Assembly (NCBI RefSeq): GCF_007197645.1 | Contig: NZ_VKGK01000034.1 | Coordinates: forward strand, 1-61,280 | Direction: 5' to 3' | Length of the DNA stretch: 61,280 bases | DNA from: Shewanella hanedai | GTDB taxonomy: Bacteria > Pseudomonadota > Gammaproteobacteria > Enterobacterales > Shewanellaceae | Part shown: positions 53,837 through 61,280 of the stretch, piece by piece | Layout: every line of letters begins with the position of its first letter | Position numbering within the stretch: the stretch's first letter is position 1 | The notes under the pieces: generated by a model | The model's database searches: none | What the model saw: only the letters and a program-made list of their open reading frames with translations | What the model was told of the DNA's origin: nothing | Made by a program: the position numbers and the translations under genes

Positions 53837-54677
53837 TACCTCTTTACCTCTTTTACGTCGCTCTCCAGTACTGATTATTGCAGCAAAGGAGATTAAGGAC
53901 AGTTTTCGAAACCGTTGGATAAGCTTTATTTCACTGATTTTCATCATACTATCCTTTAGTGTCACCTTTGCTGGGAGTGCGATAACCGGCACGTTAGCAT
54001 TTCCTGAACTGAATAATTTAATCACCAGTTTATCGACGATTGCGGTGTTTATTATCCCATTGGCGGCTATTTTACTCAGCTACGATGCATTTGTTGGTGA
54101 GGATGAATCCGGCACCTTATTATTGTTGCTCTCATATCCATTGACGCGGTCTCAGATCATTTTGGGCAAACTTATCGGTCATGGTTCTGTGATGTTGCTT
54201 AGCTCCTCCATCGCCTTTGGCGGTACAGGTGTGCTGTTAGTGTTATTGGGGGAAGACTATGGCGCCATTGAGACCATGTTGGTCTTCACGCAATTTATTT
54301 TAAGCAGCTTTCTGCTGGCGCTCACCTTTATTTTAATTGGTTATCTGGTGAGTCTGCGTGCAACAGAGAAAGCTAGAGCGGTAGGTAGCTTACTGTTTGT
54401 CTGGTTTCTGTTTGTACTTCTCTACGATCTGTTGCTGTTAGCCGTGCTGGTGGCGGATCTTAGCTTTATGAATCAGACCGTGATTAATCTTCTGATCGCT
54501 CTGAATCCAACCGACCTTTACCGCGCGGTAAATATCATGGCAATCGGCGCTCAAGGTGGCCTCTCTTTGTTCAGTGAAACGTCTTGGGCTTTAGAGGGCT
54601 TATATTGCTCTATGTTCGTTTGGATTTGTGTATTGATGGTGATAGCAAATCATCTGTTTAGGCGCAAACCTTTATAG
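53829..54677 (+). CDS. NosY-like ABC permease
   Basis: 282 residues, six membrane segments (WISFISLIFIILSFSVTFAG; FIIPLAAILLSYDAFVG; a helix near 180-205 with SLLFVWFLFVLLYDLLLL; a last one WICVLMVIAN). The DESGTLLLLLSYPLTRSQII stretch is the conserved cytoplasmic loop of NosY/ABC-2 permeases. It overlaps the ATPase gene by 8 bp. With NosD, NosF and NosL it completes a copper-maturation module inside the sir locus. Confidence 0.9.
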   Translation: MFNTSLPLLRRSPVLIIAAKEIKDSFRNRWISFISLIFIILSFSVTFAGSAITGTLAFPELNNLITSLSTIAVFIIPLAAILLSYDAFVGEDESGTLLLLLSYPLTRSQIILGKLIGHGSVMLLSSSIAFGGTGVLLVLLGEDYGAIETMLVFTQFILSSFLLALTFILIGYLVSLRATEKARAVGSLLFVWFLFVLLYDLLLLAVLVADLSFMNQTVINLLIALNPTDLYRAVNIMAIGAQGGLSLFSETSWALEGLYCSMFVWICVLMVIANHLFRRKPL

Positions 54678-54932
54678 CTAAATTTATGATCTATTTTGAT
54701 TTTTATCAGTAAGCAGGACGATGGGGCTTAACCCATTGGATTTTTACGAGAGTGAGTTCACGTATGTGAGAATAAGCAGTAAAACAGCTTAATTATAAGT
54801 TTGATTTGCTGAAGTAATCACAGTATCTTGCGCATTCAAATATCATTATTCGTATTCACAATTATTCAACCCTTCTTCACGTTCAATATATCTGATTAAT
54901 TGACAATGAGGAGGGGGATAAAGAGGTGTAAG

Positions 54933-56243
54933 GTGTTAAAAGTTACCCCTTATTTGGAATTAGACTGTGAAGCTAACCATCTCGTCGATCATGCCAATCG
55001 AACGACGATAGGGCTCACATTTTCCGAATCTGCTGTCCTTTCCCACCTGATTTCTGCGCCGGATGCAATCTGTGATAAAGATGTGCTGCTACAGGTTGGA
55101 TGGCCTGATCGTGTGGTGGCTGCCACCTCGCTGACTCAGTGTGTCAGCACCCTAAGAAAGAAGCTTGAACCCTATCCTGAAGTGCAGCTTAAAACTGTGG
55201 CTAGACGTGGTTATCAGCTGCATATCTCATTAAAATCTCATGTGAAAATGTTGGCTGTTAATGATGCTGCATCGATAAAAACAGCCCTGTTTGATGTGTC
55301 ATTAATGGTTAAGGTTGGCGGGATTATTGTGCTGTTATCGCTGGTGCTATTGGCATGGCTTAACAGTAACAATTACACCGTGATGCAAGAAGCTGGGAAA
55401 TGGCAGGCTGATAAGCAGATCCCACTGAACATTGGTGGTACCAAAGAGAGCATTCAGCTTATCTACCCAACAGGGGAAGACAGGCTTCATCCCTCCATGT
55501 GGCAGAAGCATATTGCCCCTGAAACAAATCATATTCCCGGTATTGAGAGCTTTAATGCTTATGCGCTTACCGATGGCGAACATTACTCCTTTGCCAGTTG
55601 TGAGACTGATAGTGATGGGCATTGTATTCGTGATCAAATGATTAACCTTACCGCTATTGATCTAACGCCTGCAGGCTTAGACATGAAGCAATTCATAGCC
55701 TTAAGTCGAACCATGGAGAAACGCATCCGTTATAACCGAGTGCTAATTCCTCCTTACGTAATATTCCAAGAGAAAGAGCAGAAGAAAGCCGTAGAGCCAG
55801 AATTTATTGAGCACCACTATCATGGTGATATCTATTTTCCCGTGGCAGATGAGCTGTTAGTCCGCGCTGATGTAGGGTTATCTCTGGTTTATGAAGGTGA
55901 GAATACCGGTAAGTTTTACTCTTCTACCTGCATTACAGATGAAGACTGCTTAACTACGCCGATAAAATATCAAATTCGTGGCGATTTCGAGCAGTATAAA
56001 GAGACCATCGATAACCTTGATGTGGATGTTTTTCATGTCAAAGTGACCCAAAAAGATCTCATTAAACCCGATACCGTCAGCGCCTCAGCGATGCATTTTT
56101 ATCGCGAGATTAGAAAGCATAATATTCGTGATGACGAACTGTTCTTCTATCGCATCCATAAAGATAAGCAAACTGCAGTTTGGATCGTGCCGCTGATGGG
56201 GAACATCATCGTCTGGACTAAATATGAGAAGGTTGAGTTATAA
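54933..56243 (+). CDS. ToxR-like membrane winged-helix regulator, end of sir locus
   Basis: 436 residues from GTG 54933, preceded by AAGAGGT with ideal spacing; ATG 54906 and TTG 54900 are in frame but poorly spaced. Winged helix at about 5-95 (TFSESAVLSHLISAPDAICD; ATSLTQCVSTLRKKLEP; TVARRGYQLHIS). One membrane helix (VGGIIVLLSLVLLAWL) follows, then a large periplasmic domain of about 280 residues with cysteine pairs (SCETDSDGHCI; CITDEDC). Position at the locus end suggests it controls sir expression in response to a periplasmic signal such as sulfite; this is inference. Confidence 0.82.
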   Translation: MLKVTPYLELDCEANHLVDHANRTTIGLTFSESAVLSHLISAPDAICDKDVLLQVGWPDRVVAATSLTQCVSTLRKKLEPYPEVQLKTVARRGYQLHISLKSHVKMLAVNDAASIKTALFDVSLMVKVGGIIVLLSLVLLAWLNSNNYTVMQEAGKWQADKQIPLNIGGTKESIQLIYPTGEDRLHPSMWQKHIAPETNHIPGIESFNAYALTDGEHYSFASCETDSDGHCIRDQMINLTAIDLTPAGLDMKQFIALSRTMEKRIRYNRVLIPPYVIFQEKEQKKAVEPEFIEHHYHGDIYFPVADELLVRADVGLSLVYEGENTGKFYSSTCITDEDCLTTPIKYQIRGDFEQYKETIDNLDVDVFHVKVTQKDLIKPDTVSASAMHFYREIRKHNIRDDELFFYRIHKDKQTAVWIVPLMGNIIVWTKYEKVEL

Positions 56244-56350
56244 AAGAAGATTCTAGGTTCTAGGCGCTAGAACATTGACTTCAGTCTACTAGCAGGGCTG
56301 CCTTCGGTCTGTTTTAAAGTGCCATTTGAGAATGAAATTTGGTTACATGA

Positions 56351-56380
56351 GCCGTCATCCTGAACTTGTTTCAGGATCTA
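56351..56380. repeat. Widespread CGTCATCCTGAA hairpin repeat
   Basis: CGTCATCCTGAACTTGTTTC followed by AGGATCT: arms ATCCTGAA and TTCAGGAT around CTTGT. The same short sequence is well known as a dispersed element in many unrelated bacteria. It sits alone in the spacer between the ToxR-like gene and the fre terminator. Confidence 0.6.
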
Positions 56381-56445
56381 GCTTGAAACTTTTAGTGGAG
56401 TTGGTATTGGATTGAGCTATTGAAGGCGTAGCTTTATGAATCAAT

Positions 56446-56492
56446 TAAAAGAGACTGCAAACTTGTTATCCAGCAAGTTAATCAGTCTCTTA
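56446..56492 (-). terminator. Terminator of ubiD-fre
   Basis: On the minus strand, AAGAGACTG and CAGTCTCTT enclose a second inner stem AACTTG/CAAGTT, then TTTTAATT. It lies just after the fre stop codon. Confidence 0.82.
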
Positions 56493-56506
56493 TAGACAGC
56501 GTTTAT

Positions 56507-57217
56507 CTACTTGATAAACGCAAACGCATCACCGTAAAGATGAGCTTCTTCTACCCCGATACTGCGGAACACTTCACGTGCAGCGCCAACCATATCGAAA
56601 CGTCCAGCAATGTAGATGTCATAACCATTTAAGCTAACGTAGTCGGCCTTGATTTGGGCTAATAGATTGGCTTTCTTGCCTTTCCAATCTCCACCCGCTT
56701 CTTCCAGTACTGGGACGAAATGTAACCATGGATGTGCTTCATGCCATTCACGAGCGATAGACTCGTAGTACATCGCATCGACATTACGGCAACCCCAGTA
56801 AAGAGTGGTTGGGATTTTTTGATCTAAAGCTATCTGGTGTTCAACAATACTCTTGATGTAAGAGAAGCCTGTGCCGCCAGCAATTAATAGTCTTGGACGA
56901 GTACTGTCATGACGCAGATGTGCGTCACCACCCGGTACTTCTATCTCCATACTCGTACCATTAGCTAGGCACTCTTTCATACGCTCTACAACCTGCATAG
57001 GGTAGCTTTCGCTGACGGCTGCGCCTATGTGTAGCTCGATATGTTCTGCATCTGGTGCTGATGCGATAGAGAATGGACGCTTGTCCTTTTCACCCATAAC
57101 GACACACAGGTACTGACCAGCTTTAAAGTCGAAAGCGGTTTCAGGCTTAAGAATGATTTGGTAAACCGCATCATTAAATGGGGTAACTTTCTCTATCTGA
57201 CAACGAATAGTGTTCAT
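56507..57217 (-). CDS. fre: NAD(P)H-flavin reductase
   Basis: 236 residues, E. coli Fre-like (233). Flavin-binding RPFSIASAP motif, KAGQYLCVVMGEKD before it, and the NAD(P)H-binding LIAGGTGFSYIKSIVEHQIA. It reduces free flavins in the cytoplasm, supporting flavin-dependent steps. In E. coli ubiD and fre are adjacent; here fre follows ubiD by 70 bp on the same strand, so co-transcription is likely. Confidence 0.95.
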   Translation of the reverse strand: MNTIRCQIEKVTPFNDAVYQIILKPETAFDFKAGQYLCVVMGEKDKRPFSIASAPDAEHIELHIGAAVSESYPMQVVERMKECLANGTSMEIEVPGGDAHLRHDSTRPRLLIAGGTGFSYIKSIVEHQIALDQKIPTTLYWGCRNVDAMYYESIAREWHEAHPWLHFVPVLEEAGGDWKGKKANLLAQIKADYVSLNGYDIYIAGRFDMVGAAREVFRSIGVEEAHLYGDAFAFIK

Positions 57218-57287
57218 CTAACTTCCTTTTGTTACCTCTCTTTGGAGGCTTAATAGATACGTATTTATAGAATTATAGGGTAGGCGG

Positions 57288-58754
57288 TTAATCTATGCCT
57301 AAGTCGGCCCAGATCTGATCTACTTTATCTTTGACCGCAGGGTCCATCACGATAGGGGTTCCCCATTCTCGGTCGGTTTCGCCTGGCCACTTATTGGTTG
57401 CATCCATACCCATTTTTGAACCTAGTCCGGCAACCGGAGAGGCAAAGTCGAGGTAATCGATAGGGGTGTTTTCTATCATTACAGTATCACGCTTAGGGTC
57501 CATTCGAGTGGTAATGGCCCAGATGACATCGTTCCAATCACGGCAGTTAACATCTTCGTCGACGACAACAATAAACTTGGTGTACATAAACTGACGTAGG
57601 AAGGACCAAGCCCCCATCATCACGCGCTTAGCATGACCTGGGTATTGCTTGCGTATTGAGATGACCGCCATTCTGTACGAGCAGCCTTCAGGCGGCAGGT
57701 AAAAGTCGATAATTTCTGGGTATTGTTTACGTAAAATAGGCACAAATATTTCATTGAGTGCAACACCTAACATGGCTGGCTCATCAGGTGGACGGCCAGT
57801 GTAAGTGCTGTGGTAGATGGCGTCTTTTCTATGGGTAATGTGGGTTACGGTGAAGACAGGGAAAGAGTCTGTCTCGTTGTAATAACCGGTATGATCGCCA
57901 TAAGGACCCTCTACAGCCATTTCATCGGGATCGATATAACCCTCTAAAATGATCTCGCTGGTGGCCGGCACTTCTAAATCACAGCTCAGTGCTTTACATA
58001 CTTCGGTGCGCTCGCCGCGCAGTAGCCCAGCGAAGGCGTATTCACTCATCGAATCTGGTACTGGCGTCACAGCACCTAAAATAGTCACAGGATCCGCACC
58101 TAGGGCGACGACAACCGGATAGCGCTCACCTGGGTGCTTCTCTTTAAAATCTTTAAAGTCTAATGCGCCGCCGCGATGATCGAGCCAGCGCATAATTAGT
58201 TTATCTTTACTCAGCAGTTGCTGACGATAGATGCCTAAATTCTGACGTTTCTGGCGAGGGCCTTTGGTGATGGTTAATCCCCAAGTGACGAGTGGCGCAA
58301 CATCTCCTGGCCAGCAGTGTTGAATAGGGAGTTTGGTAAGATCGACATCCTCGCCCTTTTTGACGATTTGCTGGCAAGGTGGATTACGTACAGTTTTAGG
58401 TGGCATGTTCAGCGCTTGTTTGAACATAGGGATCTTGGCGATCGCATCTTTAAATCCACGAGGAGGCTCGGGCTCTTTGAGGAAAGCCAGTAGCTCACCC
58501 ACTTCTCTTAATGCGAGAGGATCTTCTTTACCTAATGCCATAGCCACGCGTTTGGGCGTACCAAAAAGGTTAACCAAAACAGGCATATCATTGCCGACAG
58601 GGTTTTCAAATAACAGAGCTGGACCCTTAGCACGTAATACGCGATCGGCGATCTCTGTCATTTCAAGATTAGGATCGACCGGATGGCTAATACGCTTAAG
58701 TTCACCTTCTTTCTCTAGGTGGTCTATAAAACTGCGTAAATCCTTAAAACTCAT
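57288..58754 (-). CDS. ubiD: 3-octaprenyl-4-hydroxybenzoate carboxy-lyase
   Basis: 488 residues, the usual UbiD length. Conserved segments include NLGIYRQQLLSKDKLIMRWL, HPGERYPVVVALGADPVTI, EYAFAGLLRGE and EGPYGDHTGYYNETDSFPVF, which cover the prenylated-FMN and metal site, plus ITTRMDPKRDTVMIENTPID. It removes the carboxyl group from prenylated 4-hydroxybenzoate, the step after UbiA (also in this window). Cytoplasmic, needs prenyl-FMN from UbiX. First gene of the pair with fre. Confidence 0.96.
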   Translation of the reverse strand: MSFKDLRSFIDHLEKEGELKRISHPVDPNLEMTEIADRVLRAKGPALLFENPVGNDMPVLVNLFGTPKRVAMALGKEDPLALREVGELLAFLKEPEPPRGFKDAIAKIPMFKQALNMPPKTVRNPPCQQIVKKGEDVDLTKLPIQHCWPGDVAPLVTWGLTITKGPRQKRQNLGIYRQQLLSKDKLIMRWLDHRGGALDFKDFKEKHPGERYPVVVALGADPVTILGAVTPVPDSMSEYAFAGLLRGERTEVCKALSCDLEVPATSEIILEGYIDPDEMAVEGPYGDHTGYYNETDSFPVFTVTHITHRKDAIYHSTYTGRPPDEPAMLGVALNEIFVPILRKQYPEIIDFYLPPEGCSYRMAVISIRKQYPGHAKRVMMGAWSFLRQFMYTKFIVVVDEDVNCRDWNDVIWAITTRMDPKRDTVMIENTPIDYLDFASPVAGLGSKMGMDATNKWPGETDREWGTPIVMDPAVKDKVDQIWADLGID

Positions 58755-58943
58755 GTGGAAATAACCCTGATGATAAATGTGATATTGCGCGCACTATAGC
58801 ATTTTTAGTACGCATGTTTAACTGATTCGCTGCAAATAAGAAGAGAGAGTAAATAGATAAGCTAGAGGTGAATTACATCTTGCTGTAAATGGGAGTAGAG
58901 TGGGACTTGAGCTTAATGACGAAGTGAATGTGGAGGGAGGTAA

Positions 58944-59396
58944 ATGCGTAAATTATTTGGTGCTGGTCAGGTCATTATTTTGTTTGGTTTATTGTCTCTT
59001 TTTAGCGTAAATGTACACGCTAGCGATCGTTTCGGATGGAGCAGTAATGTTTGGGTGCAGCCGAGTTGGAGCAGTAGTTGGGGAGTCGGCATCGGCAATC
59101 CTTATTGGGACCGTTATCGTTATCGCCCTTATTGGAGCAACCACTGGAATCGCGCTAACTGGCACTATCCTTACCGCTATAATCGCTCTATCTATCGTGA
59201 TGAGCGACAAACTGAAAAACCTAAGGTGATAACACCACCGCAGAGAGTCACGACCAGTATCCAATATGCGTCAGGATTAAAAAGTCTGCCAGAGAACGCC
59301 CGAGTCATACAAAGAGATGGACGCACTCTATATGAATGGCAAGGTGTCGAATATCTGTTTGATTGGAAAACTGAGACGTATTTAAAGTTGAAGTAG
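58944..59396 (+). CDS. Small exported Trp/Tyr/Arg-rich protein
   Basis: 150 residues. Signal peptide (MRKLFGAGQVIILFGLLSLF then SVNVHA). The middle, from about residue 30 to 90, is dominated by W, Y, R, N and S (SNVWVQPSWSSSWGVG, DRYRYRPYWSNHWNR), with the DUF6515-like look of small envelope proteins. The C-terminal part (LPENARVIQRDGRTLYEWQG; VEYLFDWKTETYLKLK) resembles a compact beta domain. The start follows GGAGGGAGG. Function unknown, probably outer-membrane or periplasmic. Confidence 0.75.
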   Translation: MRKLFGAGQVIILFGLLSLFSVNVHASDRFGWSSNVWVQPSWSSSWGVGIGNPYWDRYRYRPYWSNHWNRANWHYPYRYNRSIYRDERQTEKPKVITPPQRVTTSIQYASGLKSLPENARVIQRDGRTLYEWQGVEYLFDWKTETYLKLK

Positions 59397-59896
59397 TTTT
59401 CTGAGTTATCTTTATCTATTTATTCGATTTATTTATTTTTCAGTATTTGCGTTATTTAAGATAAAGCTTAAGTAGCAATGAGTTATGTCAAAATGGTATT
59501 GAGATGTTGATTGCAGGCCGCTGGTAGACTAGCTGATGTTCATTTTTTATGTTACTCATATGTGCGGGTTTTACGGGAACCCCCGCAGAGAAAAGCGAAA
59601 AGTAACATGCTTTTGTGTTTGGTATTAGCGTCATCAGTCCCGCTACATAATGAAGAGTACGACTGCTGGAACTAAAGGTAGGACGCATAAGTTATTATCG
59701 AAAATAATGTATGGTTCAGTAGTTGAAGAGTAATGAACTCGCTGGTCCTTTTTTACTTCTCGACATGTTGAACCCTATATTTTGAAGTGGTTTGGCTATA
59801 ATAATGCATAAAGTCCGATTCCCTTCCTATACTAAATAGTAGTTATGTATTTCTCCTTCCAGCTTGAGCTGTCTTGAGCACATTTGAGTACTAAGT
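59397..59896. other. Intergenic region with nested hairpin
   Basis: About 500 bp without a supported gene. A nested inverted repeat lies at 59549-59608: outer arms ATGTTACT/AGTAACAT, inner GCGGGTT/AACCC(CC)GC. It could be a terminator-like or regulatory RNA structure. The remainder is AT-rich and holds the cheV promoter. Confidence 0.5.
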
Positions 59897-60877
59897 ATGA
59901 GCGAATTGAAAAAATCGGATATTCTGACTGAAAGTGGAACTAATGAGCTTGAAATTATTGAGTTCCATCTACATAAAACATTAGAGGGTGGCGGACATAA
60001 AGTCTGTCATTACGGCATCAATGTGGCTAAGGTTCGGGAAGTCATCAGAGTACCCGATACCTCAGATTACCCCAATGCTCAATCCCATATGGTGGGGGTT
60101 TTCTCTTTAAGAGACAATCTTATCCCACTTGTGGATCTTGCTGGTTGGCTTGGGATCCCGACTCAAAATGACCTAACAACTAAAGTTGTGATCGTAACTG
60201 ATTTCAATAAGATGATTAATGGTTTCTTAATTGATAGTGTCCGCAGTATTCACCGTGTGTCATGGGAACAAGTTGAATCTCCAAGTCAATTTTTGGAGGC
60301 GGGTGAGCAAGATTGTGTGGTTGCAGTTGTGCGCCGTGAAGGCCACCTTATTATGGTTTTGGATTTCGAGAAAATCATTTCGGATATCAATCCAGAATTA
60401 AGTATGGATAAGTATGACGTGACTCTGGATAAGAGTGTCGTTATCGATGATGAGATGTTAGCTAAACGTGCTGCGAACACCATATTGATTGTCGATGATT
60501 CTGCTTTTATTCGTAAGATGATTGAAAATACCTTACGTACAGCTGGGTACAATATCATTACTGCCAAAGATGGTGGCGATGCACTGGAGATGTTGCAGGA
60601 GATAGAGAGACTGGCTAGCGAAGCCGGTGCATCTGTTGAGGATATGGTCAGTGGCATCATTTCTGACGTAGAGATGCCTCGAATGGATGGGTTACATCTG
60701 CTGAAACGTCTTCGAGATATGCCAGTCTATAAAACGATGCCCATTGTTATGTTCTCCTCATTAATGAGCGAAGATAATCGAGGAAAGGCATTAGCATTAG
60801 GTGCAAATGATACTATCACTAAACCAGAAATAGGCCGCATGGTGTCTATGATTGATAGTTTTGTGCTTAATACTTAA
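59897..60877 (+). CDS. cheV: Chemotaxis coupling protein CheV
   Basis: 326 residues. CheW-like domain at about 18-175 (GINVAKVREVIRVPDTSDYP; GVFSLRDNLIPLVDLAGWLG), followed by a receiver domain at about 195-320 with NTILIVDDSAFIRKMIENTL (acidic pair), ISDVEMPRMDGLHLLK (phospho-acceptor Asp), VMFSS (Thr/Ser position) and TKPEIG (Lys). CheV couples chemoreceptors to CheA and is tuned by phosphorylation. Stands alone, not in a che operon, followed by its own strong terminator. Confidence 0.96.
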   Translation: MSELKKSDILTESGTNELEIIEFHLHKTLEGGGHKVCHYGINVAKVREVIRVPDTSDYPNAQSHMVGVFSLRDNLIPLVDLAGWLGIPTQNDLTTKVVIVTDFNKMINGFLIDSVRSIHRVSWEQVESPSQFLEAGEQDCVVAVVRREGHLIMVLDFEKIISDINPELSMDKYDVTLDKSVVIDDEMLAKRAANTILIVDDSAFIRKMIENTLRTAGYNIITAKDGGDALEMLQEIERLASEAGASVEDMVSGIISDVEMPRMDGLHLLKRLRDMPVYKTMPIVMFSSLMSEDNRGKALALGANDTITKPEIGRMVSMIDSFVLNT

Positions 60878-60945
60878 CTGACTGATATGGGGTATAAAGG
60901 TGACGCTTAGTACCGTTACTTTCATTACTGTTTGAGTTAGTGTTG

Positions 60946-60985
60946 AAATCTCTAGTAATAGTCAGCTATTACTAGAGATTTTTTT
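60946..60985 (+). terminator. Terminator of cheV
   Basis: Stem ATCTCTAGTAATAG-TCAG-CTATTACTAGAGAT, perfect over 14 bp and continued by three A/T pairs, then a run of T. Palindromic, so possibly bidirectional. Confidence 0.92.
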
Positions 60986-61072
60986 ATGCGTTTTTCTAAT
61001 CAACAAAATGCGTCAAAGCAGACCGATTAGATAAATGTGGGTTCAATTGGTGTTAAGTGCTCTTTCTTTGGT

Positions 61073-61091
61073 CTTATACTGATTGGTATTA
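61073..61091. repeat. Solo MITE end, copy E
   Basis: CTTATACTGATTGGTATTA matches the right end of the repeat family. It has no accompanying interior. Confidence 0.7.
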
Positions 61092-61161
61092 AACGTTCCA
61101 TACGCTTTAAAGACATTCCCCATATCCTTATGGGTCGGTGGAAGATATCTCTTATTCTGTG

Positions 61162-61199
61162 TAATACCAATCAGTATAAGAAGTTGATCTACTCAGAGT
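61162..61199. repeat. MITE left-end fragment, copy F
   Basis: The first about 38 bp match the left end of copy A (TAATACCAATCAGTATAAGA, then AGTTGATCTACTCAGAGT) and then break off. It lies 70 bp right of the solo end, in the opposite orientation to a complete element. Confidence 0.75.
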
Positions 61200-61263
61200 C
61201 TGACGAATCCCCACAAAAAGAGATGAATAAATAATGAGATAGGTGAAATAGTGAGGAACATTC

Positions 61264-61280
61264 ATGGCATTTGGTGATCA
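61264..61280 (+). CDS. Possible start of next gene, cut by window edge
   Basis: ATG at 61264 follows GTGAGGAACATTC, a reasonable Shine-Dalgarno, and opens MAFGD before the window ends. Too short to identify. Confidence 0.35.

Noticed and set aside
54755..54772. TCAC-GTAT-GTGA palindrome before the ToxR-like gene
   Set aside because: Orientation is inside-out relative to the CRP consensus TGTGA-N6-TCACA, and too short to call an operator.
58333..58764. 143-codon open frame opposite ubiD
   Set aside because: Antisense shadow of a highly conserved enzyme gene.
60286..60660. 124-codon open frame opposite cheV
   Set aside because: Antisense shadow; cheV motifs are complete on the plus strand.

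Overview
The window looks like a chromosome segment of a marine Shewanella. The evidence is a sulfite-respiration (sir) locus built around an octahaem cytochrome with a CX15CH haem site, an OmcA/MtrC-type outer-membrane multihaem lipoprotein, CheV, a 4-hydroxybenzoate prenyltransferase (ubiA), a ubiD-fre pair, and moderate-to-low GC with AT-rich spacers. No rRNA, tRNA, CRISPR array, prophage or complete transposase gene was recognised. The genus is inferred from gene content and protein resemblance; the species cannot be named.

Layout. 1-6.4 kb: an inverted-repeat element, elaA-like acetyltransferase, YebC/YeeN-family regulator, an S9 peptidase lipoprotein and a nine-haem MtrC-like cytochrome with an FNR-like palindrome upstream. 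7.2-13.6 kb: radical SAM protein, two overlapping LysR genes, an OmpA-type porin, an MscS channel and small genes. 13.9-18.7 kb: uridine phosphorylase, an NfeD plus two-SPFH operon, a Nudix gene split by a repeat element, and a RidA protein. 19.2-26.7 kb: Hsp31 chaperone and quinone oxidoreductase divergent from a LysR gene with a perfect operator-like palindrome, then uvrD, ubiA and a membrane protein. 26.8-34.2 kb: a secreted propeller-like protein, a frameshifted phosphatase, a secreted trypsin-like protease, DyP peroxidase, MazG-like protein, a lipoprotein gene broken by a stop codon in its signal peptide, and an NhaC antiporter. 34.3-40.8 kb: a membrane winged-helix/TPR regulator divergent from a POT peptide transporter and next to a second S9 peptidase, then DUF2975 and XRE genes. 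41.3-56.2 kb: the sir locus. 56.5-61.3 kb: fre, ubiD, a small aromatic-rich exported protein and cheV.

How the genes work together. In the sir locus a divergent operon (CcmF-, CcmH- and CcmG-like proteins) probably supplies a dedicated haem lyase for the CX15CH haem. The other operon encodes the terminal reductase SirA, rhodanese, FKBP and TPR biogenesis helpers, a NrfC/NrfD-like menaquinol-oxidising pair, and NosL/D/F/Y-like proteins likely to deliver copper to the active site. A ToxR-like membrane regulator ends the locus. Electrons would pass from menaquinol through the NrfD/NrfC pair to periplasmic SirA for six-electron sulfite reduction to sulfide. A second module couples peptide uptake (POT), peptide hydrolysis (S9 lipoprotein) and a membrane regulator, with a 10-11-bp phased direct-repeat array between the two divergent genes.

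Mobile and decaying sequence is prominent. A short terminal-inverted-repeat (MITE-like) family with TAATACCAAT ends has at least three full copies plus fragments. One copy splits a Nudix gene, one supplies the stop codon of an XRE gene, and one remnant abuts the uvrD stop. Other structured sites are two tandem hairpins sharing the loop core TCCCTGCAAGG between the NrfD-like and NosL-like genes, and several long palindromes.
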